Assembly: GCF_029392095.1 (NCBI RefSeq) | Contig: NZ_CP113931.1 | Location: forward strand, 1 to 53,415 | Direction: 5' to 3' | Length of the DNA stretch: 53,415 nucleotides | Source of the DNA: Lactobacillus sp. ESL0700 | GTDB lineage: Bacteria > Bacillota > Bacilli > Lactobacillales > Lactobacillaceae | In this document: positions 39,952 to 48,362 of the stretch, piece by piece | How positions within the stretch are numbered: position 1 is the stretch's first letter | Layout: each line of letters starts with the position of its first letter | Notes under the pieces: generated by a model | Told to the model about the DNA's origin: nothing | What the model saw: only the letters and a program-made list of their open reading frames with translations | Databases searched by the model: none | Translations under genes and position numbers: made by a program

Positions 39952-40233
39952 ATGACAAGTAAAACAGAATTAATTGCACAAGTAGCTAAAAATGCAAAAA
40001 TCACTAAAAAGAGTGCTGCTGCAGGCGTTGAAGCCGTGCTTGCTACAATTCAAGAGAATCTGGTAAAAGGTAATAAAGTTCAGCTAATTGGTTTTGGCAG
40101 TTTTGAAGTGCATGAGCGTCCAGCAAGAAAAGGGCGCAATCCACAAAATGGTGAGGAAGTTGAAATTCCAGCAAGAAAAGTTCCAGTCTTCAAACCAGGT
40201 AGAGGACTAAAAACGGCCGTAAAAAATAGCTAA
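39952..40233 (+). CDS. HU-family nucleoid DNA-binding protein
   Basis: 93 aa, AGGAGG before the ATG. The complete HU fold is visible: helices 1-2 ([25 protein letters not shown]), the [18 protein letters not shown] arm base and the [13 protein letters not shown] end. HU bends DNA and supports replication initiation, recombination and relaxosome formation. A plasmid copy may free the plasmid from host HU levels or silence foreign genes. A terminator follows, so it is monocistronic or the last gene of its unit. Confidence 0.92.
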   Translation: MTSKTELIAQVAKNAKITKKSAAAGVEAVLATIQENLVKGNKVQLIGFGSFEVHERPARKGRNPQNGEEVEIPARKVPVFKPGRGLKTAVKNS

Positions 40234-40237
40234 TAGC

Positions 40238-40263
40238 AAAGACGTTGAAAAACGTCTTTTTTT
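40238..40263 (+). terminator. Terminator after the HU gene
   Basis: AAAGACGTT / AACGTCTTT stem with GAAA loop (40238-40257), then a T run. Confidence 0.85.
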
Positions 40264-40367
40264 ACTTATCTATTTAATTTCGATTACAACATGAGAATAT
40301 TTTGCTATAATTTTGATAATATATAAGCTTTAGTAGAAAAATGTTTTCTATTAAAAGGGTGGTAAAA

Positions 40368-40874
40368 ATGAGTCAGAAGCCTAAAAATGAACATACTAAG
40401 TCTAAAGAATTAAAGCATAGGTCTAAAAGCATTTTTTTAAACTCGCTAAAGTATTATTTCAGTAGAGATAAACGTATTTTAGAGAAAGATGAACAATTTC
40501 AGAAAGAATTAAATAGAAAAACTCAAATTGAGTTATCTGCACTGTTAGCAAAAACAAGTAGAAAATATTATTTTGTCAAGACAATGACAGGTCTACTTTC
40601 AGTGGGAGTAATTGCTACTGTTGTATCAGCTATCTTTAAAGGCATTTCTAATATAGGTTTAGTTTTTTACAATAATTTTGAAAGCAAATATTCGATTAGT
40701 CAAACTGATATAATATTTGCATATATAACATTTGGTGTTTTACTATTTCTAGTTTTAATGCTAGTTTTTATAGCTATATGGGGACTGGTGCGCTCAATGT
40801 CTAAATTACAGACAGAAATTGAGTCGATAAAAAGTACCATAGAGCTAAAAAACAAGAAGGCTAACGATAAATAA
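40368..40874 (+). CDS. Two-segment membrane protein with cytoplasmic basic N-terminus
   Basis: 168 aa from ATG 40368 (AAAGGGTGG upstream; the ATG at 40341 lies before it). A basic soluble N-terminus (about 1-65) leads to two membrane segments (about 69-92 and 108-140), then a short coiled-coil-like tail (SKLQTEIESIKSTIELKNKK). A possible promoter TTACAA-16-TATAAT is at about 40286-40313. Function unknown; it forms a pair with the next membrane protein. Confidence 0.55.
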   Translation: MSQKPKNEHTKSKELKHRSKSIFLNSLKYYFSRDKRILEKDEQFQKELNRKTQIELSALLAKTSRKYYFVKTMTGLLSVGVIATVVSAIFKGISNIGLVFYNNFESKYSISQTDIIFAYITFGVLLFLVLMLVFIAIWGLVRSMSKLQTEIESIKSTIELKNKKANDK

Positions 40875-40888
40875 TATAGGGAAAAGCA

Positions 40889-41302
40889 ATGAATGAGGAA
40901 CAAAGAGTAAATATAATTAGTAAAATAATTTTTGAAGCACTATTTGTTATTTTTAGTGTAATATATCTAAGAAATTTGAATAATCTTAATAAGGATTTAC
41001 GGCAGCAAAACCTTACTAGTCCTTTTAAGGTAGTAGAATATAAGCAAGGTATTGCTATAAAATATTTTGTAGGAGCAGTAATAGTTTTAGCTATAGCACT
41101 AATTTTGATATGGCGATTCTACGTTGCTACATCTAAGCAAGATGGTGATCTGAAATTTGTTTCTCTTTTTCTTGTATCTTTGGTTATTAATTTGTTGATT
41201 TCCTATTTCACTGTTAAATTTATATACATTCCAATTTTTCAGTCTGTTTTGACGGTTGGATTTTTTGGATTTGGTGCACTTGTAGCTATGGGAAGTAATT
41301 AA
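40889..41302 (+). CDS. Membrane protein of unknown function
   Basis: 137 aa, weak ribosome binding site GGGAAAAG. Four membrane segments (about 12-28, 50-72, 84-105 and 112-135) with a short loop NNLNKDLRQQNL. Follows the previous gene by 14 bases. The pair may form one complex; no family recognised. Confidence 0.5.
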   Translation: MNEEQRVNIISKIIFEALFVIFSVIYLRNLNNLNKDLRQQNLTSPFKVVEYKQGIAIKYFVGAVIVLAIALILIWRFYVATSKQDGDLKFVSLFLVSLVINLLISYFTVKFIYIPIFQSVLTVGFFGFGALVAMGSN

Positions 41303-41315
41303 AGGTTAACTTTTG

Positions 41316-41342
41316 CTGTTACTGAAAAGTAACAGTTTTTTT
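41316..41342 (+). terminator. Terminator after the 40.4-41.3 kb pair
   Basis: CTGTTACT / AGTAACAG stem with GAAA loop (41316-41335), then T7. Confidence 0.85.
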
Positions 41343-41403
41343 ATTGTCAAAAAAGGAAGTGATTTATGAATTAAAAAGCTAAAAATTAAAATGATGTTTA
41401 AAT

Positions 41404-41437
41404 GGCACCGTTACTAAAAAGTAACGGTGCCTTTTTT
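41404..41437 (+). terminator. Second terminator, directly before the LPRTG adhesin gene
   Basis: GGCACCGTTACT / AGTAACGGTGCC stem with AAAA loop (41404-41431), then T6. It shares the GTTACT/AGTAAC stem with the preceding terminator. Its T run ends 22 bases before the adhesin start codon. Between the two hairpins is a ribosome binding site followed by a two-codon frame (ATG AAT TAA, about 41366). Confidence 0.8.
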
Positions 41438-41458
41438 GTTCTAAGAAAGGATAGCTGA

Positions 41459-43999
41459 ATGAAAAAGCTAACAAAAAGACAAACAAAGAAGTTACTGGCC
41501 ACAGTGGGTGCTAGTGCAGCTTTAGCCGGTGTTGGTGTCACTGCAGCAACTGTCTACCAAATAAATCAGCCGGCACCGATAACAGCTAAGGCAGCTGAAA
41601 AGGTTAAATTAGGCACAGAGGGCACTTTTGCTAAGGGCAAAGATATTGCTTTTGATATTAATTATCAAATTCCATTTGATAAAAAGATGGATAAGCTAGA
41701 GTTTTATGATCGCTTGGAACCGTGTTTTACTTACTCAAAAGCTAGAGTCTTTGATGAAAACAATAATGATGTAACAGATGAGGGAACTTTAAACTTTGAT
41801 AAAACTAAGAATCAGGTTTCCTGGCAGGCGAAAGACCCTACTAAGTGGTTTGGCCGTAAAATGACACTACGACCAGAAGTCAACTTGCAAGAAAACGCCA
41901 ATTTGGACAAATATCTTGATAAAAATACTAATCAGTACAACATACCAAATGTTGGTAACCTAGTAATTAATGACAAGGATATTCCATCTAACACCGTTTA
42001 TGTTCATACACCAAATGATAAAGACCCAACAGTTACTAAGGCGGTTCAAGACAAAGACGGTAACTGGACAACCGAAGCTAAATACAACCAGGGCGATGAA
42101 GTTCACTATAAGGTTACGTTTAACATTCCTAAAAATGGGACAGATATTTCAAATGTTGATTTTGAAGATGATCTTGAAGATGTACTAGACCTTGAAAGCG
42201 TCAAAGTTTCTGATGATAAAGGTAATGACATTACCAAAGATGAGGGTTCACTTACTAAAGATGACGCTAAGGAAAGCTTTGTCTGGCAGCCTACTAAGGA
42301 TTACTTGACCAAAATGCCTGATCATTCTTATACAGTTGACATTACAGCAAAAGTAAAGCCTGACGCTGACTTGTCCTCCTATTTAGATAAGGCTTCTAAT
42401 GAGTACAAGATACCTAATACAGCTGATATGAAGTATAACAACAAAAAGATACCGTCTAATACGGTTAAAGTTGTAACTCCACCTCCAGCTAAGAACAAGG
42501 TAGTTAAGAGTGTTGAGGGTCTGTCTGGCTCCTTCCATGAAGATCAAGATAACATTGAAATCGGAAAAGATTTTACTTATAAGATACAGTTCACACCGGG
42601 CTTAGGTCAAAACTTAAAAGATGTTGAATTTACTGACGACCTTGAAGATATACTCGATTTAGAGAGTGTCAAAGTAGAAAATGCTGATGGTAAAGATATT
42701 ACTGATTCTGACGGCACATTAAAGACTGACAAGGACAAAGAAAGCTTCAACTGGCAGCCTAAAGATGATGTTGTTAAAGAGATGGGTGGAAAGACTTATA
42801 CGGTCTTAGTTACAGCTAAAGTAAAGGCTGACGCTGATCTACAAAAGTATATTAAAAATAACGTTATTCAAATTCCGAATACAGCTCACATGAAGGCTAA
42901 CGGCGGTGATACACCGTCTAATACTCCGATTATTACTCCTAAGACGGAAGAACCGACAGCTAAAAAGGGAATAGTCCGGGATCCATCTAATTGGACTAAA
43001 TTCTTTGGTAATAAGACAGAAACAGCTGCCGGCCAAGATACAGGCGATAAGGTAGATCAAGAGATCGATAAAAGTCAGCAAAATGCCAGAATTGAAGCTG
43101 CTGAAAAGTTAGTAAAACAAAATCCTGATGGCTCATATGCTAAAGCAAATAAAAACGTGACTGATAAGCAATTCAATGACGCACTAAATACTTTAGCAGA
43201 GCCGTATAAGTCAGCACAGAAAGTAAAAGTTGCTGATCAAGGTAGCGATGTAACTACAACAGCCCCTACTAGCGCTGATGATTTAAAATCAATCATTAAT
43301 TCAACAACAGTTGATAGTAATACGGCTGCCCGTGGTGACGCAGTAGATTACCTACTTACTTTCTATATCGGTAACAGCATGGATATGAAATCGCTAGTTC
43401 TTAGTGACGATTTAGAAAATGTTTTGGACTTAAAGAATGTAGTAATTCTTGATTCTGATGGCAAGAACATCACTAATGACGGTGCGTTATCTACAAGTAA
43501 TACTGATGAGAGTTGGACTTGGACAGCTAAAGATCCAACAAAATATAGTAGGAAAACTCTGTATGCAGCCGTAGCAGCAAACATCAAGCCAGGCGCAGAT
43601 TTAAGTTCATATACCGATCAAGAAATTCCTAATGTGGGACATCTTCAAATTAACGGTAAGGATACACCTACTAATGAGGTTAAAACTAAACTGAATGGTG
43701 ATCCAGAAAGTCCGAATAATCCAAACAATCCAAGTGATCCGAATAATCCTGATACTCCCGATAAAACTAATCCAGATAAGAAGAATCCGTTAGGTAAAGA
43801 TGGTGCGTTAAATCCAAGTAATCCCAATAATGCGATAACTGGTAAGAACGGCTTGCTACCAAGGACTGGACGCTTTATGTTGAAATATGCAGGTTGGATT
43901 GTAGCTATTCTTCTGGTCGGAGCTGGTGGAATAATTACCTACTTGTATAAAAAGAATGATGGCTTTAAAGAAAAACTGAATAAGATCTTTAAAAAATAA
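41459..43999 (+). CDS. LPRTG-anchored repetitive adhesin with isopeptide-type domains
   Basis: 846 aa. Signal peptide of about 45 residues (LATVGASAALAGVGVTAATV, cleavage near AKAAEK). Four homologous domains (about 46-180, 185-340, 345-500 and 610-755) share patterns such as DDLEDVLDLESVKV, DADLSSYLDK and IPNTADMK, as in the isopeptide-forming D2 domains of Gram-positive adhesins and pilins. A linker with KKGIVRDPSNWTKFF (about 500-520) separates domains 3 and 4. After an Asn/Pro/Asp-rich wall spacer, the sorting signal LPRTG (800-804), a membrane segment and KKNDGFKEKLNK follow. It probably promotes donor-recipient contact, like PrgB-type aggregation adhesins. Confidence 0.88.
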   Translation: MKKLTKRQTKKLLATVGASAALAGVGVTAATVYQINQPAPITAKAAEKVKLGTEGTFAKGKDIAFDINYQIPFDKKMDKLEFYDRLEPCFTYSKARVFDENNNDVTDEGTLNFDKTKNQVSWQAKDPTKWFGRKMTLRPEVNLQENANLDKYLDKNTNQYNIPNVGNLVINDKDIPSNTVYVHTPNDKDPTVTKAVQDKDGNWTTEAKYNQGDEVHYKVTFNIPKNGTDISNVDFEDDLEDVLDLESVKVSDDKGNDITKDEGSLTKDDAKESFVWQPTKDYLTKMPDHSYTVDITAKVKPDADLSSYLDKASNEYKIPNTADMKYNNKKIPSNTVKVVTPPPAKNKVVKSVEGLSGSFHEDQDNIEIGKDFTYKIQFTPGLGQNLKDVEFTDDLEDILDLESVKVENADGKDITDSDGTLKTDKDKESFNWQPKDDVVKEMGGKTYTVLVTAKVKADADLQKYIKNNVIQIPNTAHMKANGGDTPSNTPIITPKTEEPTAKKGIVRDPSNWTKFFGNKTETAAGQDTGDKVDQEIDKSQQNARIEAAEKLVKQNPDGSYAKANKNVTDKQFNDALNTLAEPYKSAQKVKVADQGSDVTTTAPTSADDLKSIINSTTVDSNTAARGDAVDYLLTFYIGNSMDMKSLVLSDDLENVLDLKNVVILDSDGKNITNDGALSTSNTDESWTWTAKDPTKYSRKTLYAAVAANIKPGADLSSYTDQEIPNVGHLQINGKDTPTNEVKTKLNGDPESPNNPNNPSDPNNPDTPDKTNPDKKNPLGKDGALNPSNPNNAITGKNGLLPRTGRFMLKYAGWIVAILLVGAGGIITYLYKKNDGFKEKLNKIFKK

Positions 44000-44027
44000 T
44001 TTTTTGCTACATTTGTAGGTGAATGTG

Positions 44028-44042
44028 CTATAATTATTATAG
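44028..44042. promoter_or_regulatory. Palindromic operator at the RelBE-like promoter
   Basis: CTATAAT-T-ATTATAG (perfect 15 bp) contains the -10 box TATAAT (44029-44034). A -35-like TTGCTA lies 19 bp upstream. The RHH antitoxin is the expected repressor. Confidence 0.65.
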
Positions 44043-44064
44043 TAGTTAGGAGGAACAGATTATT

Positions 44065-44289
44065 ATGACTGTTACAACTATTAGATTCCCAGATAATGTA
44101 TATCAAAAAATTAAAGAAATGGCTGATTTTGAAGGCGAAACTATTTCTACGTTTATGAGAAAAGCTGTTACTGAAAAGGTAGAAGATCAACAAGATTATC
44201 AAGAAGCAATTAAAATGTTGAAAAAATCAACAGGAACAGTACCAGCTGATGAAGTTAGAAAAATGGTCTTCGGAAAATCAAATGACTAA
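44065..44289 (+). CDS. RHH antitoxin (RelB/DinJ-like)
   Basis: 74 aa, TTAGGAGG before the ATG. MTVTTIRFPDNVYQKIKEMA and STFMRKAVTEKVE form the RHH; the C-terminal half (about 45-74) is acidic with helical VPADEVRKMVFG and should wrap the toxin. The end overlaps the toxin start by 8 bases. This is the third type II addiction pair on the plasmid and lies between surface-protein genes. Confidence 0.8.
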   Translation: MTVTTIRFPDNVYQKIKEMADFEGETISTFMRKAVTEKVEDQQDYQEAIKMLKKSTGTVPADEVRKMVFGKSND

Positions 44290-44554
44290 GTTTAAGTGGG
44301 AATTTGATAAAGCAGGACTTAATAAGTTTCGAAAACTTGATCAACACGTGCAGAAGAGAATTGTTATTTGGCTTGATGGTCACATTACTAATTCTGAAAA
44401 TCCTCGATTATGGGGCAAAGTGTTAGATGGCAATTTACAAGCACTTTGGCGTTATCGGGTTGGTAAATATAGAATTATTGCAGATATTCATGATGATAAG
44501 TTTGTAGTTTTAGTTATTAATGCTAATAAACGTAATGATGTCTACAAAAAGTAG
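44282..44554 (+). CDS. RelE/ParE-superfamily toxin
   Basis: 90 aa from ATG 44282 (MTKFKWEFDKAGLNKFRKLD); a longer frame from 44249 lies within the antitoxin. The patterns LQALWRYRVGKYRIIADIHDD and LVINANKRNDVYKK match RelE toxins, with the Arg residues and final Tyr used for mRNA cleavage present. Should be an active ribosome-dependent mRNA interferase. Forms a type II system with the upstream RHH protein. Confidence 0.88.
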   Translation: MTKFKWEFDKAGLNKFRKLDQHVQKRIVIWLDGHITNSENPRLWGKVLDGNLQALWRYRVGKYRIIADIHDDKFVVLVINANKRNDVYKK

Positions 44555-44574
44555 TAAGTTTGGAGATAAAAATT

Positions 44575-45831
44575 ATGAAGAAGAAAGTATTAATTAGTTT
44601 AGCTTCTGCAGCATTATTAAGTGTTGGTGCAATTGGAATTACTGATGAAGGTAATTTTGCGCCACAAACTGTACAGGCAGCTAAAAAGGCTAAGACCTTT
44701 AAAATTAAGCTTACAAAGAACGCAAAAGTTTTCACTAAGTATGGTAAACGTAAGAGTAAGAAGCTTTTAAAGAAAGGCCATACTTTTACTGCTTATGGTA
44801 AAAAAACTATTCACGGTAAAAAGTATTATCGCCTTAGTAAAGGACGTTATATCAAGGCTGTAAATGCTAAAAAGACAAATATAGTTGAGGTAAGTAATCC
44901 AACTCCGATTAACACTGGTTCTTCTTCTAGCACTGGTAGCAACACTTCAACATCAAAGGGGTTTACTGTAACAGTAATTAAACCGGCTGTAGTTTATTAC
45001 GGTAATGGTGAAGATACAATGTCTACCCTTATGGTTGGCGCTAAAAGAACAGTTACAGGTACTAAAACTATTCGTGGTAAAAAATATTATCAAATAGATA
45101 CTGGTAAATATATTTTGGCAAGTTGTGTTACTACTAGTAATAATCCAAAACTTCCAAGCGCAAATGATAATAAGCAGAATAATGGTTCATGGTCAACTGA
45201 TGAAAATGGATGGGCAACTCCTAGTCATCAAGAAAAACCTACACAATCACAAATTGATCATTTATTAGCTAATAATAAATATTCTAAGGAAAAAACTATT
45301 TATTTTAGCGACGATGAATTAACACAAATTAAAGATTATTTGTGGCAAGATATTCAAAATCACCGTGTAGAGAATGGGTTACCTAAATATAAAAATAGTA
45401 GTGAAATTAATGACTTTTTGAGCAAAGTAACATCTTCCATGACAAGTATGTATACGTTTGAGAGTCATTTGAATGAAACTACTGCCGGACAGTTGGCAAC
45501 ATATTTACCTAATTTGGCCGAAAATGGTATGAATATTTCTGATTCTTTTGATGACTTAGATTATTATGGACGTCCATTAGAAGGCTATTCACAACCTAAA
45601 GCATTTGATTTTAATGATCGAAATCCAGAACATGTTGCAAAGCAAATATTTACTAGTTTTAAAGATGATAGTGATTATAATAAAATGATTTTAGGACACG
45701 GTGATAAGAAAGCTTTTGCTGGTATTGCCCTGTATTATGACTGGAAGGGTGATGATTCTGCTGTTGGAGTTGCCTTTATTGAGGTTTCTGGTAATAGTTC
45801 AAAATGGAATAGCTATTATGCGGCCAATTAA
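44575..45831 (+). CDS. Secreted SLAP-anchored protein with CAP-like domain, candidate surface-exclusion factor
   Basis: 418 aa from ATG 44575 (TTTGGAG upstream). Signal peptide of about 37 residues ending VQAAKK. Two SLAP wall-binding modules (about 38-100 and 125-195) are separated by a Ser/Thr linker. The C-terminal domain (about 235-418; VENGLPKYK, AGIALYYDWKGD, VGVAFIEVSG) resembles CAP/SCP domains such as those of PgrA/Sec10 surface-exclusion proteins. The SLAP and signal regions closely resemble those of the metzincin at 24.7 kb. In pCF10-type systems a surface protein with a CAP domain limits redundant mating; that role here is inference. Confidence 0.7.
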   Translation: MKKKVLISLASAALLSVGAIGITDEGNFAPQTVQAAKKAKTFKIKLTKNAKVFTKYGKRKSKKLLKKGHTFTAYGKKTIHGKKYYRLSKGRYIKAVNAKKTNIVEVSNPTPINTGSSSSTGSNTSTSKGFTVTVIKPAVVYYGNGEDTMSTLMVGAKRTVTGTKTIRGKKYYQIDTGKYILASCVTTSNNPKLPSANDNKQNNGSWSTDENGWATPSHQEKPTQSQIDHLLANNKYSKEKTIYFSDDELTQIKDYLWQDIQNHRVENGLPKYKNSSEINDFLSKVTSSMTSMYTFESHLNETTAGQLATYLPNLAENGMNISDSFDDLDYYGRPLEGYSQPKAFDFNDRNPEHVAKQIFTSFKDDSDYNKMILGHGDKKAFAGIALYYDWKGDDSAVGVAFIEVSGNSSKWNSYYAAN

Positions 45832-45849
45832 TTAAACAATTTAATAAAT

Positions 45850-45884
45850 AAAAAGCGTTATCAATTTTTGATAACGCTTTTTAC
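45850..45884 (+). terminator. Terminator before the second adhesin
   Basis: AAAAGCGTTATCAA / TTGATAACGCTTTT stem (45851-45864 and 45868-45881) with a 3-base loop and T run. The ribosome binding site AGAAAGGA of the next gene follows within 10 bases. Confidence 0.85.
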
Positions 45885-45900
45885 TTAGAAAGGAAAATAA

Positions 45901-47994
45901 ATGAATTTTTCAAAATTAAAAATGAAAAATGTTAAACACGCTAAAACAGTAATAGCACTGCTGGCTCTTACAATAGGCGCTGGTGTGGGAACTAACACTG
46001 TTTATGCAGATAATGCGCAAATGACAGACTTGCCTAAGGGTTCTAATGCCTATCAAAACAAAATACCTGGGCAATATGCTTTTTCTGGTAAAGTTTTACC
46101 TACGACAAAGGTTACTCCGTTTGGAGGAACAAATGGAGATTGGGGAGTATCAACTTCTAATACTGGTAATCATTGGTATGCTTTTAAATTAAGCGATAAT
46201 GTTGGAGATAATAATAAATGGAAAGGCAAAGTAGGCATTTATTATTCTAATATTGGTAACTATAAGGGCCATACTGTTGATTTGAAAATCACAATGCTTG
46301 ATTGGAAAGTCCAAAATTACGAATGGGTTGACACCAACGGGAACGGAATAAAAGATACTAGAAAAAACGTTAATGTTGCTTACGCTGCTTTTAGTAAGGA
46401 CGATTTTGATATTTATACACCAGGAATTGGTGCTGTAAAATATCGCTTAGATTATTTAGATCATGATACACATAAGCCGTTGAAAATGACAGCTTCATGG
46501 ACGTTTAATGATATAGATGGGAACCAGTGGGTTGGAATTGAACCAACAACTTTTTCTAATGTAGATCAGTTATACTATGGTGACGCTGAAGATAAAGGTA
46601 ATACATGGTTGAGTTATAAAAAGATGTCTGGAATGAATTACATTTATTCTGACGCTAACTTGCACAATACGGAATTAGCTCACGCTGCAGGTACACACAA
46701 TCCCGGAACGGTAACGTCAAAGGATAAAAAAGGTAGTTTTACAGCAGCTTATTCTGATTCATCTAGTTTTATTATTAATTGGGTTTATGGTGAAAACACT
46801 GGTAAACATGCTATTGAGGATCAAAATACTTTAGAGAATAATCCTGATTATTGGAATATGGTAGGTCAATATGATCCTAATGCGGATACAGAATATCCTG
46901 TTTCTAATATTGATAATTTTATTCGTGAGCAAGCATTTGACCACGCCTTTTTACAATTTAGTACTAATAGAATACTTCCTGATAAACCAGAAGTACCAAC
47001 AAAGTATGTTTCTGATTCTGATGAAGGTACTAATGTACCAAGCGAAATTGGTACTGACAAATCGGTTGATCATGATATTTTAAAGAATCGTTATGAAGAA
47101 TATCATTACTCAATTACGCATGATGTTCCAGAAGTTCGAAAAGAATTTAAGTATTCGGAGTACCAAATTACAGATCAATTGGATAAGGATTTAGATATAT
47201 CTAATGTTCACGTATATAATCGTGAAAATCAGGATGTCACTTACATGTTTACCGTTACTGTTGATAATAGTAATGAGTTGTCAGTGGTAGCTAAAGACGA
47301 CGCACTAGCTAATGATGACTTTTACCGTGAGCAATACAAAATTACATTTGACAGTAAGGTCAAGCCAGGTGTATCTCTAGCTGATCATCAAGATCCTAAG
47401 CATAAAGAACAAGCTGTTATTTATAACGTGGCCAAGGTTACAACTTCAAACGGGACTGCTGATAGCAACAAGACCACAACAAATATTCCGTTTACACCAA
47501 AAGATCAAACTAAAGCCGTTTCAGCTGATGGTAAAGGTGACGGTAAAGATTTAGCGGTAGATTTTGGTCAAGATTACAAATACTCTGTTAAAGTTGCTGC
47601 ACCTGATGATGTAAATATTAAGTCATTAGAACTTAAAGATAAGTTAGAACCTGTTTTGACTCTTAAAGACGTTAAAGTTTACGATTTGGACGACAATAAT
47701 AAAGATATAACTGATCAAGGTAAGTTGACTACTACTGATAATACTGTTGATTGGGTAGCTAATGAGCCAGCTAAATGGCATGGTAAGCATTTGGATATGA
47801 TTATTACTGCTAATGTCAAAAATGTACCAGAATTAATGAACTACCTTGATAAAGATAGTGGCAAAGTCAAAGTTCCTAATAAGGCAACGTTTACCATTAA
47901 TGACAAGCCGGATACGACTAACGAAGTTGATGTTGAGCCAAACAGTCCTAAAGCTAGTGATCAGAAGTGGATCGAACTTCCATATTTGGACTAG
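45901..47994 (+). CDS. Secreted adhesin-like protein with isopeptide-type domains but no wall anchor
   Basis: 697 aa. Signal peptide of about 37 residues (VIALLALTIGAGVGTNTVYA, cleavage before DNAQ). The N-terminal region (about 38-360) is a globular adhesin-type domain (GNHWYAFKLSDNVGDNN, WTFNDIDGNQWVGIEP). Two D2-type domains follow (about 375-525 and 535-680), similar to those of the LPRTG adhesin: LEPVLTLKDVKVYDLDDNNK, LDKDSGKVKVPNKATF. The sequence ends at WIELPYLD without spacer, LPxTG or membrane segment, so it is either secreted or truncated at its 3' end. Order and domains suggest that the two adhesins act in the same mating-contact apparatus. Confidence 0.8.
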   Translation: MNFSKLKMKNVKHAKTVIALLALTIGAGVGTNTVYADNAQMTDLPKGSNAYQNKIPGQYAFSGKVLPTTKVTPFGGTNGDWGVSTSNTGNHWYAFKLSDNVGDNNKWKGKVGIYYSNIGNYKGHTVDLKITMLDWKVQNYEWVDTNGNGIKDTRKNVNVAYAAFSKDDFDIYTPGIGAVKYRLDYLDHDTHKPLKMTASWTFNDIDGNQWVGIEPTTFSNVDQLYYGDAEDKGNTWLSYKKMSGMNYIYSDANLHNTELAHAAGTHNPGTVTSKDKKGSFTAAYSDSSSFIINWVYGENTGKHAIEDQNTLENNPDYWNMVGQYDPNADTEYPVSNIDNFIREQAFDHAFLQFSTNRILPDKPEVPTKYVSDSDEGTNVPSEIGTDKSVDHDILKNRYEEYHYSITHDVPEVRKEFKYSEYQITDQLDKDLDISNVHVYNRENQDVTYMFTVTVDNSNELSVVAKDDALANDDFYREQYKITFDSKVKPGVSLADHQDPKHKEQAVIYNVAKVTTSNGTADSNKTTTNIPFTPKDQTKAVSADGKGDGKDLAVDFGQDYKYSVKVAAPDDVNIKSLELKDKLEPVLTLKDVKVYDLDDNNKDITDQGKLTTTDNTVDWVANEPAKWHGKHLDMIITANVKNVPELMNYLDKDSGKVKVPNKATFTINDKPDTTNEVDVEPNSPKASDQKWIELPYLD

Positions 47995-48055
47995 TGCCAG
48001 GTTAGTTTTGTGCTAGTCGTAAAAACAGTATTGCCAATGCAATAAATGAATAGTT

Positions 48056-48102
48056 AAGAAAGACCAGTAATTATGGTAAAACATGAATTACTGGTCTTTC
48101 TT
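48056..48102 (+). terminator. Terminator between the surface module and the tra operon
   Basis: Perfect 17-bp stem AAGAAAGACCAGTAATT / AATTACTGGTCTTTCTT (48056-48072 and 48086-48102), 13-base loop. One of the longest hairpins in the window. Confidence 0.8.
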
Positions 48103-48121
48103 GTCGTTTAAAGGAAAAAAT

Positions 48122-48274
48122 ATGATTGTTATAAAATGGACTTTTTCAATAATATACATTTTGCTGGTTATTGTTGGTTGTGGTGCAGTAGGTTCAAATC
48201 GCTTTTTAGGTAGGTTAGTATCTTTTGGACGCATGATAGCCCACTTGTTTGGTAAAGAAGGTACTAAAGCTTAG
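48122..48274 (+). CDS. Small membrane protein at the head of the transfer region
   Basis: 50 aa from ATG 48122 (AAAGGAAAA upstream), one membrane segment (about 5-25; WTFSIIYILLVIVGCGAVGS) and a basic C-terminus. Longer readings from 48083 start in a hairpin. The position, just before a GC-rich structured element and the tra operon, suggests a regulator or channel-accessory role; unknown family. Confidence 0.55.
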   Translation: MIVIKWTFSIIYILLVIVGCGAVGSNRFLGRLVSFGRMIAHLFGKEGTKA

Positions 48275-48307
48275 TAATTAGTTAAAGTAGGGAAAAATAA
48301 AGATTTA

Positions 48308-48342
48308 GCGTGGTTCCTCCCTCGACCGGGTGCGTGGTGGGC
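48308..48342 (+). other. GC-rich island with repeated GCGTGG in an AT-rich context
   Basis: GCGTGG occurs at 48308 and 48333 around CCCTCGACCGGG, a short hairpin-forming word. The 35-base stretch is far more GC-rich than its surroundings, has no ORF and lies just before the transfer operon. It could be an RNA regulatory element or a protein-binding site. I cannot assign it to a known riboswitch. Confidence 0.35.
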
Positions 48343-48362
48343 ATTAATTTAATATTTTTAAA

